Below, one piece after another: positions 32,834 to 40,924 of a stretch of DNA of 51,895 nucleotides. The stretch covers positions 1-51,895 of the forward strand of contig CBFGVH010000008.1 of the NCBI GenBank assembly GCA_965652415.1, read 5' to 3'. A program made the position numbers and the translations under genes. Under the pieces are notes generated by a model. It was not told the DNA's origin, did not search any database, and saw only the letters and a program-made list of their open reading frames with translations. The stretch's first letter is position 1. The number at the start of each line of letters is the position of its first letter. The stretch comes from BQJD01 sp965652415. GTDB taxonomy: Bacteria; Pseudomonadota; Gammaproteobacteria; Arenicellales; CAJQKF01.

Positions 32834-35800
32834 TCAGGCCGCGTCGCGCAGCGGCTCCGGGTTCTCGAACTCTGCCAGCAGCCGGTCGCGCTCGGCGCGC
32901 GCGCGGGCGATGTTTTCCCGTTTGACCGGACCGAAGCCGCGAATCGTCCGCGACCAGTCGAGTGCCTCGACCGCGCGGGCATGATTGCCGGACTTGAGCT
33001 TGCCGAGCACGGCGTCGACGGTCTGCTCGTACTCGCCGACGAGCCGGCGCTCCTCGCGCCGCTCGTGCTGGTAGCCGAACAGGTCGAGCGGCGTGCCGCG
33101 CAGCCGACGCATGGCGCGCAACAAGTGGAACAGTGGCGTGATCCAGGCGCCGAAGGCGCGTTTGACCGGCCGGCCACTCACCTCGTCGATACGGCTGATG
33201 ACGGGAGGGGCCATCTGGTATTCGATGCGGTAACCCGGCTCGAACTGCGCGTCGAGACTGGTTCGAAACTTCGGCTCGAGAAACAACCGCGCCACCTCGT
33301 ACTCGTCCTTGACCGCGAGCAGACGGAAATAGCGCTCGGCTACGATTCGCGCCAGCTCGGCATGCCCGGGGGCCACCGCGTCCTCGGCCTGGGCGACGCG
33401 ATCGACCAGGCGCCGGAAGCGCGTGGCCAGCGCCGGCCCCTGGTACCCGGCGAGGAACGCTGCCCGGTGCTCCACCAGTTCGTCGAGAGTACCCGGGATC
33501 TTCTCGCCGGCGCTCTCGCCGGGCGCCGCGGCCTCGAGCACGCCCTGCCGATCGTGCGCAAGGCGCCGGCCGAGTTCGAACGCGGCGACGTTGAACTCCA
33601 CGGCCACGCCGTTGAGCTCGATCGCGCGCACCAGCGCCCCGTGGCTGACCGGGATCAGGCCCTTCTGCCAGGCAAAGCCGACCGTCAGCAGGTTGGCGCC
33701 GATGGAGTCGCCGAGGATCCTGCCGGCGATGTCGGTGGCGTCGAAGAAATGGCAGGCGTCCTCGCCGGCGGCTTCCCGCAGCAGTCGACGGATCTCGCCG
33801 GCCGGGAAGGCGAGGTCAGGGCTGGAGATGAACTGGGCGGTGGCCGAGGCGTGGTCGTTGACCACCACCCTCGTGTGGCCGGCTTCGATCTTGGCCAGGG
33901 CATCGAACGACGCCGCCACCACCGAGTCGCAGCCGAGCAACAGGTCGGCGCCGCCGGCGGCGACACGCACGGCGCGAACTTCGCCCACGGTCGAGGAGAT
34001 CTGCACGTGGCTGGTCACCGCACCGTACTTCTGCGCCAGCCCGGTCATGTCGAGCACCGTCGATCCGTGGCCGTCCAGGTGGGCCGCCATGCCGAGAAGG
34101 GCGCTGACGGTGACCACGCCGGTGCCGCCGACGCCGGTGATGACGATGCGGCAGGACCGCTCGAGCGACGGCAGCACGGGCTCGGGCAGCGTGGCCTCCG
34201 GTTCGCCCAGCGTGCGCCGTTCCGGCTTCTTCAACACCGCGTCGTGAACCACCACGAAGCTCGGACAGAACCCTTTCAGGCAGCTGAAATCCTTGTTGCA
34301 GGCCGACTGGTCGATGGTGCGCTTGCGACCCAGCGCCGTCTCGAGCGGCACTACCGACAGGCAGTTGGACTGCACGCCGCAGTCGCCGCAGCCCTCGCAG
34401 ACGTCGGCGTTGATCACCACTCGCTTCGGCGGATCCTCGAGCATGCCGCGCTTGCGGCGACGGCGCTTCTCCGCCGCGCACACCTGGTCGTAGATGAGCA
34501 CCGTGGTGCCGGGTTCCTCGCGGAACGACAGCTGAAGCGCGGGGAACTCGTCACGGTGGTGTACTGCGACACCCTCGGGAATCGTCTCGAGCCCCTGGTA
34601 GCGCGACGGGTCCTCGGCGACGATGGCGACGCGGCGCACACCCTCGGCGAGCAACTCGGCGGCAACGTCGGGCACGCTCATCGAGCCTTCCACGCTCTGG
34701 CCTCCGGTCATGGCCACGGCATCGTTCACAAGCAGCTTGTAGGTGATGTTGACGCCCGCGGCCACCGCCTGTCGAATGGCCAGCAGGCCCGAATGGTAGA
34801 ACGTACCGTCGCCCAGGTTGGCGAACACGTGCCGGGTCTCGGTGAAGGGCGCCTGTCCCACCCACGGCACGCCCTCGCCCCCCATCTGGGTGAAGGTCTC
34901 GGTGTGACGGTTCATCCACGTTGCCATGTAGTGGCAGCCGATACCAGCCATGGCACGGCTGCCCTCGGGGACGCGGGTCGAGGTGTTGTGGGGGCAGCCG
35001 GAACAGAAATGCGGCGTGCGCTGCACCGACAGCGCCGAGCGCGCGAGCGACGCCTCCTTCGCCTCGAGGAAGGCCAGCCGGCGGTCGATGCGCTCGCTGC
35101 GGTGGAACGGCGCCAGGCGTGCCGCGATGACCCGCGCGATGCGCGCCGGCGTCAGCTCGCCCGGCGACGGCAACACCCAGTTGCGTTGCTCGTCGAACTT
35201 GCCGATCACGCGCGGGCGCACGTCCTCGCGCCAGTTGTACAACTGCTCCTTGAGCTGGTTCTCGATGATGGCGCGCTTCTCCTCCACCACCAGCACCTCG
35301 TCGAGGCCCTCGGCGAAGGCGCGCACGCCCTCGCGCTCCAGCGGCCAAGGCATGCCGACCTTGTAGAGCCGAATGCCGATCTCGGCGGCGAGAGCGTCGT
35401 CGATGCCGAGATCGTCCAGCGCCTGCATCACATCGAGGTGGCTCTTGCCCGTGGTGACGATGCCGAAGCGCGCACGCGGGCTGTCCAGCACCACCCGGTT
35501 GATGCGATTGGCGCGGGCGAAGGCCAGCGCGGCGTAGATCTTGTACGCGTGCAGCCGGTATTCCTGCTCGAGCGGCGGATCCGGCCAGCGAATGTGCACG
35601 CCGCCCGCGGGCATGTCGAATTCCTCGGGCAGGACGATCGCGGGCCGCTCGGGATCGAGCAGCACCGTGGCCGAGGAGTCGACAGTCTCGGCGATGGTCT
35701 TCATCGCCACCCAGCAGCCGCTGTAGCGCGACATGGCGAACCCGATCAGACCGAGATCGAGGATTTCCTGGACGCCGGAGGGATGCAGCACCGGGATGCC

Positions 35801-36301
35801 GGCGTCGATGAAGGCGTATTCGCTCTGGTGGGGCAGCGTCGACGATTTGCAGGTATGGTCGTCGCCGGCCAGAACCAGCACGCCGCCGTTCGGCGAGGTA
35901 CCGGCGGCGTTTGCATGCTTGAACGCGTCGCCGCTGCGATCCACGCCCGGGCCCTTGCCGTACCAGATGCCGAACACGCCGTCGACCTTCGCGCCCTCGA
36001 ACAGGTTGACCTGCTGGCTGCCCCACACGGCGGTGGCGGCCAGGTCCTCGTTGACGGCGGGCCTGAACACGACGTGGTGACGTTCAAGGTGGCGCGCGGC
36101 CTTCCACAGGGCCTGGTCGTAGCCCCCGAGCGGCGAGCCGCGGTAGCCGGATATGAAGCCCGCGGTGTCGAGCCCGCGGGCGATGTCGCGCTGGCGCTGC
36201 ATGATCGGCAGGCGCACGAGGGCCTGGATGCCGCTCATGAAAGCCACACCGCGATCGAGGGTGTACTTGTCGTCGAGCGTGACGGTGGCGGAAATGGTCA
36301 T
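32834..36301 (-). CDS. Indolepyruvate ferredoxin oxidoreductase family protein (fused subunits)
   Basis: A 1155-residue fused 2-oxoacid:ferredoxin oxidoreductase, which converts aryl-pyruvates or related 2-oxo acids to acyl-CoA with thiamine diphosphate and iron-sulfur clusters. Domain order is pyrimidine-binding-like (about 20-230, GYRGSPLGGYDQ), a transketolase-C-like part, then the thiamine-diphosphate domain (GCPHNTSTRVPEGSRAMAGI, LGDGTFYHSG, NDAVAMTGGQ). A 4Fe-4S motif follows (C-E-G-C-G-D-C, then C four residues on, about 640), then the gamma domain (GVGGTGVVTVSALLGMAAHL). ATG 36301 has GAGGAG 7 bases upstream. It heads the five-gene minus-strand run. Confidence 0.93.
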   Translation of the reverse strand: MTISATVTLDDKYTLDRGVAFMSGIQALVRLPIMQRQRDIARGLDTAGFISGYRGSPLGGYDQALWKAARHLERHHVVFRPAVNEDLAATAVWGSQQVNLFEGAKVDGVFGIWYGKGPGVDRSGDAFKHANAAGTSPNGGVLVLAGDDHTCKSSTLPHQSEYAFIDAGIPVLHPSGVQEILDLGLIGFAMSRYSGCWVAMKTIAETVDSSATVLLDPERPAIVLPEEFDMPAGGVHIRWPDPPLEQEYRLHAYKIYAALAFARANRINRVVLDSPRARFGIVTTGKSHLDVMQALDDLGIDDALAAEIGIRLYKVGMPWPLEREGVRAFAEGLDEVLVVEEKRAIIENQLKEQLYNWREDVRPRVIGKFDEQRNWVLPSPGELTPARIARVIAARLAPFHRSERIDRRLAFLEAKEASLARSALSVQRTPHFCSGCPHNTSTRVPEGSRAMAGIGCHYMATWMNRHTETFTQMGGEGVPWVGQAPFTETRHVFANLGDGTFYHSGLLAIRQAVAAGVNITYKLLVNDAVAMTGGQSVEGSMSVPDVAAELLAEGVRRVAIVAEDPSRYQGLETIPEGVAVHHRDEFPALQLSFREEPGTTVLIYDQVCAAEKRRRRKRGMLEDPPKRVVINADVCEGCGDCGVQSNCLSVVPLETALGRKRTIDQSACNKDFSCLKGFCPSFVVVHDAVLKKPERRTLGEPEATLPEPVLPSLERSCRIVITGVGGTGVVTVSALLGMAAHLDGHGSTVLDMTGLAQKYGAVTSHVQISSTVGEVRAVRVAAGGADLLLGCDSVVAASFDALAKIEAGHTRVVVNDHASATAQFISSPDLAFPAGEIRRLLREAAGEDACHFFDATDIAGRILGDSIGANLLTVGFAWQKGLIPVSHGALVRAIELNGVAVEFNVAAFELGRRLAHDRQGVLEAAAPGESAGEKIPGTLDELVEHRAAFLAGYQGPALATRFRRLVDRVAQAEDAVAPGHAELARIVAERYFRLLAVKDEYEVARLFLEPKFRTSLDAQFEPGYRIEYQMAPPVISRIDEVSGRPVKRAFGAWITPLFHLLRAMRRLRGTPLDLFGYQHERREERRLVGEYEQTVDAVLGKLKSGNHARAVEALDWSRTIRGFGPVKRENIARARAERDRLLAEFENPEPLRDAA

Positions 36302-36373
36302 CGGTCGCTCCTCGCGGACAACTCGCGTTGAATCGTAGAACAGGTCAGGTGGACGCGCCACCGGCGGGCTGAT

Positions 36374-36427
36374 TCAGTGCGGATCGTCCGGAGCCCTCGC
36401 GACCGGCCGGAACAGGATGGCAAGCAT
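36374..36427 (-). CDS. Candidate 17-codon leader ORF
   Basis: A short ORF, MLAILFRPVARAPDDPH, with a strong ribosome site (GGGAG, 8 bases before the ATG) located 73 bases before the oxidoreductase start. Two small hairpins precede it, including CTTCGCC-CAT-GGCGAAG (complement of 36458-36474). It may be a translated leader that regulates the large gene. The peptide has no run of a single amino acid, so classical attenuation by one tRNA is not suggested. Confidence 0.35.
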   Translation of the reverse strand: MLAILFRPVARAPDDPH

Positions 36428-36512
36428 TTGATTTCTCCCAAAAACAGGATCGCTGTCCTTCGCCATGGGCGAAGCATTGGGTGGCGGATCGCCCTTTTGG
36501 GGTTCCGCCCGT

Positions 36513-36541
36513 TTGGTGACGGCTCGCCTGACCGCTACAAT
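36513..36541 (+). promoter_or_regulatory. Candidate amidase promoter
   Basis: TTGGTG, 17 bases, TACAAT, with the start point near 36548 and about 44 bases of leader before the amidase ATG. Confidence 0.5.
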
Positions 36542-36570
36542 TCCGGCCCTTCGCTCCGTCACGAAGCCCA

Positions 36571-36579
36571 TTTATATCA
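36571..36579 (-). promoter_or_regulatory. Candidate extended -10 for the oxidoreductase run
   Basis: On the minus strand the sequence reads TG-A-TATAAA, an extended -10 element without a good -35. It overlaps the amidase leader, so the two divergent transcripts would compete. It would give the oxidoreductase gene a leader of about 260 bases. Confidence 0.4.
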
Positions 36580-36591
36580 CACAACCCAGCC

Positions 36592-37992
36592 ATGATCGCA
36601 TCCCTGTACCGCCTCGGTCGCGACCTGCGCGAAAGCCGTGCCGCCGCCGGCGCCGTTGCCCGCCAATGTCTCGAGCGGCTCGCCGCCACGGACCACCGGC
36701 TCGGCGCCTATCGCATCGTCACGAGCGAGATCGCCCGCGACGCGGCCGTGGCGGCCGATGCGGCCTTTTCATCCGGCGCCGACCCCGGTCCGCTCGCGGG
36801 CATCCCCGTATCGATCAAGGACCTGTATGGCATGCGAGGGCTCGACAGCTACGCGGGCAGCCCCCGGCCAGTGCCGCCTCCGTGGCAGGCCGAGGGACCG
36901 CTGGTGCGACTGCTTCGCGACCAGCTTGCCGTTCCCGTGGGCAAGACCCACACCGTGGAATTCGCCTTCGGCGGCCTCGGCGTGAACAGCCACTTCGGGA
37001 CGCCGATGAATCCCTGGGACATGGTCGCCCATCGCGTGCCCGGCGGCTCCAGCGCCGGCGCAGGCGTCAGCCTCGTGCAGGGCAGCGCCCTCGTAGCGCT
37101 TGGCACCGACACCGCCGGCTCGGTGCGCATCCCCGCCAGCATGACTGGCACCGTGGGCCTGAAAACCAGCTTCGGCCGCTGGCCCCTGGCCGGAATCTTC
37201 CCCTTGAGCCCCACGCTCGACAGCGCCGGCATCCTCGCGCGCACGGTCGAGGATATCGCCTTCGCCTTCGCCGCCATGGACCCCTTCATCGAGGAATCGC
37301 CGTGGGAGTTCGTCGATGCACTGCGCCGAGAACGGGGGTCGGCTCCCGTGCTCGGCGAGGGTGAGCCGGCACTGTGGGAGGCCTGCGACGACGCCGTGAT
37401 CGGGCCCGTCATGGCGGCGCTCGCCGAGCTCGAGCGCGCCGGGGCGACGCGCGTCGACGCCCCGCTTCCGGAAGCCGCGACGGCCCAGGAACTGCTGCGC
37501 AAGGGCAACGTCGTCTCGGCGGAGATCGCCGAGTTGCTGGCCTCGGAAATGCCCGAGTGGCTCGACACCCTCGACCCGCTGGTGGGCACCCGGATCCGCG
37601 ACGGCGGCTCGATCAGCGCCGCCGAGTGGCTCTCGCGCAAGCGCCTGCTCGGCCGCCTGGCGAGAGCATCCGCAGTACGCTTCGACGACTGCGAGGTCAT
37701 GGTCTGCCCCACGGTCACCATACCGGTGCCGACCCTCGACTCGGTCAGCGAGCTGGACGGCTACCGCAGGGCCAACATGGCCTGCCTGCACAATACCTGC
37801 GCCGGCAATTCCCTCAACCTCTGCGCCCTGTCGATGCCGGCCGGCGCCGACGCCGCCGGCATGCCGGTCGGCCTGCAGCTGATCGCCCCGCACGGAGCCG
37901 AGGAGGAACTGCTGTCCGCGGCGCTGTGGATCGAAGACCATATCGGGGGTGCTGCCGAGCGCCTCGGCCAGCCGCCCGAGGTGCCTGCATGA
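36592..37992 (+). CDS. Amidase-signature family hydrolase
   Basis: A 466-residue amidase-signature enzyme that hydrolyses a carboxamide (or urea-type) bond. The Ser-cisSer-Lys triad is visible: Lys76 in SIKD, the cis-Ser in G-G-S-S154 of VPGGSSAGAGVS, and the nucleophile Ser177 in GTDTAGSVRIP. The C-terminal part carries the usual GNSLNLCALSMPAG motif (AtzF/GatA-like). It is not GatA itself because no gatB or gatC is adjacent. The substrate is unknown. The ATG has little ribosome-site similarity but begins where amidases begin. Its stop overlaps the NUDIX gene in ATGA. Confidence 0.92.
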   Translation: MIASLYRLGRDLRESRAAAGAVARQCLERLAATDHRLGAYRIVTSEIARDAAVAADAAFSSGADPGPLAGIPVSIKDLYGMRGLDSYAGSPRPVPPPWQAEGPLVRLLRDQLAVPVGKTHTVEFAFGGLGVNSHFGTPMNPWDMVAHRVPGGSSAGAGVSLVQGSALVALGTDTAGSVRIPASMTGTVGLKTSFGRWPLAGIFPLSPTLDSAGILARTVEDIAFAFAAMDPFIEESPWEFVDALRRERGSAPVLGEGEPALWEACDDAVIGPVMAALAELERAGATRVDAPLPEAATAQELLRKGNVVSAEIAELLASEMPEWLDTLDPLVGTRIRDGGSISAAEWLSRKRLLGRLARASAVRFDDCEVMVCPTVTIPVPTLDSVSELDGYRRANMACLHNTCAGNSLNLCALSMPAGADAAGMPVGLQLIAPHGAEEELLSAALWIEDHIGGAAERLGQPPEVPA

Positions 37993-38621
37993 ACCGGACG
38001 ACGGATCTTGCCCTGCCCGCGTACACACCCGCGGACGTGGACCTCGCCTCGCGCGAGGTCGTGTTCCAGGGGTACTTCCGCGTCGAACGGATGGTGCTGG
38101 ACCATCCCTTGCACGAGGGCGGCCGCAGCACCGCCCTGGTCCGCGAAGTCTTCGAGCGCGGCGCCGTCGGCGCCGTACTACCCTACGACCCACGCCGCGA
38201 CGAAGTCGTGCTCATCGAGCAGTTCCGCCCGGGCCCCTACGCTGCGGGCGACGAGTGCTGGCTGATCGAAAGCGTTGCCGGCGTGCTCGAACCCGGAGAG
38301 AGCGCCGCGCAACTTGCGGTGCGCGAGGCGCGAGAAGAGGCCGGCTGCAAGGTCACGGCGCTGGAGCCGATGTGCCGCTTCTACACTTCGCCGGGCGCCT
38401 CTACCGAGCACGTGGAACTTTTCTGCGGCCGCGTCGACACGACCGGCATCGGCGGCGTGCACGGCCTTGCCGACGAAGGCGAGGACATCCGCGTGCACGT
38501 CGTCGCGCGCGAGCAAGCCGCAAACCTTCTCGCCTCGGGCCGCATCATCAACGCCAAGACCATCATCTCCCTGCAATGGCTGCTGCTCAACCACGAGCGG
38601 CTCCGACAAACCTGGCGCTGA
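37989..38621 (+). CDS. NUDIX hydrolase, ADP-ribose pyrophosphatase (NudF-like)
   Basis: A 210-residue NUDIX enzyme expected to hydrolyse ADP-ribose or related nucleotide sugars. The NUDIX box G98-x5-E-x7-R-E-A-R-E-E-A-G is complete. The upstream LPYDPRRDEVVLIEQFRPG and the downstream FYTSPGASTEHVELF match E. coli NudF, including the Pro/Gly-Ala-Ser segment. Length is as in NudF (209). Its ATG overlaps the amidase stop. The 113-bp tandem repeats start 5 bases after its stop. Confidence 0.92.
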   Translation: MNRTTDLALPAYTPADVDLASREVVFQGYFRVERMVLDHPLHEGGRSTALVREVFERGAVGAVLPYDPRRDEVVLIEQFRPGPYAAGDECWLIESVAGVLEPGESAAQLAVREAREEAGCKVTALEPMCRFYTSPGASTEHVELFCGRVDTTGIGGVHGLADEGEDIRVHVVAREQAANLLASGRIINAKTIISLQWLLLNHERLRQTWR

Positions 38622-38626
38622 CGGGA

Positions 38627-38980
38627 CCCATCGAAGCCACCCGCCGACACGCCCCGTGGCAAGGGCCGACGGCCGGCAGCGGATCGGACGCGAGTGCACG
38701 AAGTGCGATCCGAGCGGCAGAGCCGGTGCCGGTCGGCGGCCCATCGAAGCCACCCGCCAGCACGGCCCGCGGCAAGCGCCGACGGCCGGCAGCGGATCGG
38801 ACGCGAGTGCACGAAGTGCGATCCGAGCGGCAGAGCCGGTGCCGGTCGGCGGCCCATCGAAGCCACCCGCCAGCACGGCCCGCGGCAAGCGCCGACGGCC
38901 GGCAGCGGATCGGACGCGAGTGCACGAAGTGCGATCCGAGCGGCAGAGCCGGTGCCGGTCGGCGGCCCATCGAAGCCACC
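38627..38980. repeat. 113-bp tandem repeat, three copies plus 15 bases
   Basis: Repeat units begin at 38627, 38740 and 38853 with CCCATCGAAGCCACCCGCC and have a period of exactly 113; a fourth begins at 38966 and breaks off after 15 bases. Copies 2 and 3 look identical and copy 1 differs at about five clustered positions (near unit positions 20-37), so the expansion is recent. Each unit holds a hairpin with arms CGGATCG / CGATCCG and an inner GCAC / GTGC. 113 is not a multiple of three, so it is not a coding repeat. It fills the gap between the convergent nudix and oxidoreductase genes. Confidence 0.95.
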
Positions 38981-39002
38981 AACCGGCCCGATGCACCGTG
39001 AC

Positions 39003-39890
39003 CTAACTGTTGAGAAGCCGGATCAGGCTCGATGTATCCCAGCGGCCGCCGCCGCGCTGCTGGATCTTGGCGTAGAACTGGTCGACGACAGCGGTCACAG
39101 GCAGCAGCGCGCCGTTGCTGCCGGCCTCATCGAGGCACAGGCCGAGGTCCTTGCGCATCCAGTCGACCGCGAACCCGAAATCGAACCGGTCCTCGGCCAT
39201 GGTGACACCGCGGTTCTCCATCTGCCACGACTGCGCCGCGCCCTTGCTGATGACCGCCAGCACGGCCTCGACGTCAAGCCCGGCGTGCTGGGCGAAGTTG
39301 ATCCCCTCCGACAACCCCTGCAACAGCCCGGCGATGCAGATCTGGTTCACCATCTTGGTCAACTGTCCCGCCCCGGACGGACCCATCAGCCTGACCGAGC
39401 GGGCGAAGCTCTCGATGACCGGCGCGGCGCGCTCGAAATCCGGCGCCTCGCCGCCGACCATCACCGTGAGCACCCCGTTCTCGGCGCCGCTCTGCCCGCC
39501 CGATACCGGCGCATCGAGAAACGCCACGTCCTTGCCGCGCGCCGCCTCGTTCAACTCCCGGGCCAGCGACGCCGAAGCCGTCGTGTGATCGACCAGGATG
39601 CTGCCGGTCGACATGGCCGTCAACGCACCGGCCTCGCCGAGAATCACCTCGCGCACGTCGTTGTCGTTGCCCACGCAGGTGAACACGATGCCGGCACCGG
39701 ACGCCGCCTCGGCCGGCGTCGGCGCGGCCTTTCCGCCGAACTCGTCGACCCACGCTGAGGCGCGGGCCGCGGTACGGTTGTATACCGTCACGTCGAAACC
39801 GTGTTTAACCAGGTGACCCGCCATCGGGTAACCCATTGTGCCAAGACCGATGAAGGCGGCGTGCGTGATGGATTGCTGTTGGTCGTTCAT
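39003..39890 (-). CDS. 3-hydroxyisobutyrate dehydrogenase-like oxidoreductase
   Basis: A 295-residue beta-hydroxyacid dehydrogenase. The NAD(P) motif is FIGLGTMGYPMAGHLVK (about 13-29), the substrate signature DAPVSGGQSGAENGVLTVMVGG is present, and the catalytic Lys is in GAGQLTKMVNQ. The family includes 3-hydroxyisobutyrate dehydrogenase, tartronate semialdehyde reductase (GlxR) and succinic-semialdehyde reductases; the exact substrate cannot be fixed. The ATG at 39890 gives MNDQQQSITHAAFIGLG; a longer frame upstream has no family resemblance. It is divergent from the GNAT gene, with a palindrome between. Confidence 0.9.
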   Translation of the reverse strand: MNDQQQSITHAAFIGLGTMGYPMAGHLVKHGFDVTVYNRTAARASAWVDEFGGKAAPTPAEAASGAGIVFTCVGNDNDVREVILGEAGALTAMSTGSILVDHTTASASLARELNEAARGKDVAFLDAPVSGGQSGAENGVLTVMVGGEAPDFERAAPVIESFARSVRLMGPSGAGQLTKMVNQICIAGLLQGLSEGINFAQHAGLDVEAVLAVISKGAAQSWQMENRGVTMAEDRFDFGFAVDWMRKDLGLCLDEAGSNGALLPVTAVVDQFYAKIQQRGGGRWDTSSLIRLLNS

Positions 39891-39960
39891 GATGATCTTG
39901 TCTTCAGGTTTCGCAGGATTCTGCCGGGGCGCACCGTCTCGGGTCCCGCTGGCGACGCCT

Positions 39961-39972
39961 ATTCTATAGAAT
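39961..39972. promoter_or_regulatory. Palindrome in divergent promoter region
   Basis: The perfect 12-bp palindrome ATTCTATAGAAT lies between the divergent oxidoreductase and GNAT genes, in an otherwise GC-rich gap. It contains TATAGA and TATAGAAT, which could serve as a -10 for either strand. A -35 is not clear. Confidence 0.4.
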
Positions 39973-40020
39973 CGATGCAGGACACGCTCGAGAACACACG
40001 ATGCCGGGAGAATACGATAC

Positions 40021-40500
40021 ATGAACGAAACACGACCCGCCGAGATCATCGTGCGCAAGGCCGATACCGCCCACGTCGAAGCCATTGCCGCGTTCAACGT
40101 TGCCATGGCGAAGGAAACCGAGGAACGCGAACTGGACGCGGAACGAGTGCGCCGCGGCGTCGCCGCCGTGATGGCCAATCGCCAGCTCGGCTTCTACCTC
40201 GTGGCCGAGCGCGAGGGAGAGGTGTGCGGCTGCCTGATGATCACCAATGAATGGAGCGACTGGCGCAACGGCCAGTTCTGGTGGATTCAAAGCGTCTACG
40301 TGACTCCGCGGCACCGGGGATTCGGCGTCTACCGCAAGCTCTACCAGGAAGTGATGAGACGCGCCCTCGACGACGGCTCGGTATGCGGCGTCAGGCTCTA
40401 TGTCGAACGGGCCAACACCGTCGCCCAACAGGTCTATCGCAAGCTCGGCATGCACGAGAGCGGATACCTCGTGTACGAATCTCCCCTGCCTGCGCAGTGA
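40021..40500 (+). CDS. GNAT-family N-acetyltransferase
   Basis: A 159-residue acetyltransferase of the GNAT fold. The acetyl-CoA loop region is IQSVYVTPRHRGFGVYRKLY (about 88-107), with R-G-F-G-V-Y for the Q/RxxGxG/A motif, and the C-terminal VERANTVAQQVYRKLGMHES matches the family. Substrate unknown. The ATG has GGGAG about 9 bases upstream. It is upstream of the bufferin genes on the same strand but 155 bases away and separated by a likely promoter, so it is probably a separate unit. Confidence 0.88.
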   Translation: MNETRPAEIIVRKADTAHVEAIAAFNVAMAKETEERELDAERVRRGVAAVMANRQLGFYLVAEREGEVCGCLMITNEWSDWRNGQFWWIQSVYVTPRHRGFGVYRKLYQEVMRRALDDGSVCGVRLYVERANTVAQQVYRKLGMHESGYLVYESPLPAQ

Positions 40501-40552
40501 AGCCTCGAAGCGCGCTGATCCAGCGATTGTCGGAAAAAACCGTGGCCGCCGT

Positions 40553-40580
40553 GAAACTTTGACGAATGGCAGCGGTCTTA
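40553..40580 (+). promoter_or_regulatory. Candidate ECF-sigma promoter of the buf operon
   Basis: GAAACTT, 15 bases, GTCTTA. This resembles the RpoE/ECF class (consensus about GGAACTT, 15-16 bases, GTCTAA) with one mismatch in each element. It gives a start near 40587, about 70 bases before bufA. No sigma-70 promoter of similar quality is visible here. Confidence 0.45.
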
Positions 40581-40655
40581 GCGGGGGCCGGCGGAGAAAT
40601 TCGACATGCCGCCGGAAATCCCGACAATCAACCTTCCCGAAGGAGGGCAAGGACC

Positions 40656-40907
40656 ATGAACCACGTGAGAAGAACCACCGGACTCGCCATCGCCGCCGCT
40701 GCCGCAGGACTGTTCGCCCTGGCGGTACCCATGACCGCGACAGCGGGCGAGGGCACGGTCCAGTGCATGGGCGCCAACGAGTGCAAGGGTCAGTCCAGCT
40801 GCAAGACCGCGAACAGCGAGTGCAAGGGACTGAACGAATGCAAGGGCCAGGGCTTCGTCGAAGTCAGCGCCAAGGAGTGCGAGGAACTGGGCGGCGAAGC
40901 GACCTGA
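40656..40907 (+). CDS. bufA2: Bufferin-type periplasmic metallophore precursor (BufA2-like)
   Basis: An 83-residue RiPP precursor. The signal peptide (residues 1-30, ending TATA) is followed by a Cys-rich core with six cysteines at 37, 43, 49, 56, 62 and 75. The pattern is a short internal repeat: C-x5-C-KGQSS-C-KTANSE-C-KGLNE-C-KGQGF. This pattern and the two following genes match the bufferin family (BufA2 subtype), small peptides that bind copper in the periplasm after cysteines are converted to thiooxazoles. The ATG has AAGGAGG (40640-40646) 9 bases upstream, the strongest ribosome site of the operon. A 14-bp hairpin separates it from bufB. Confidence 0.88.
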   Translation: MNHVRRTTGLAIAAAAAGLFALAVPMTATAGEGTVQCMGANECKGQSSCKTANSECKGLNECKGQGFVEVSAKECEELGGEAT

Positions 40908-40924
40908 TTCGCACGCAGGTCCAC

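Noticed and set aside
32981..36331. 1116-codon open frame on the plus strand
   Set aside because: It is antisense to the oxidoreductase gene, has a low-complexity Gly/Ala/Arg/His composition and no domain; long antisense frames are expected in GC-rich DNA.
36592..37992. GatA subunit of the tRNA amidotransferase
   Set aside because: Amidase signature fits, but gatB and gatC are absent and the C-terminal region and NUDIX coupling suggest another amidase.
38627..38980. CRISPR array
   Set aside because: Units are 113 bases long and directly adjacent, with no unique spacers, and no cas gene is nearby.
38694..39758. 354-codon open frame through the tandem repeats
   Set aside because: It runs through non-coding 113-bp repeats (not a multiple of three) into the antisense of the dehydrogenase gene.
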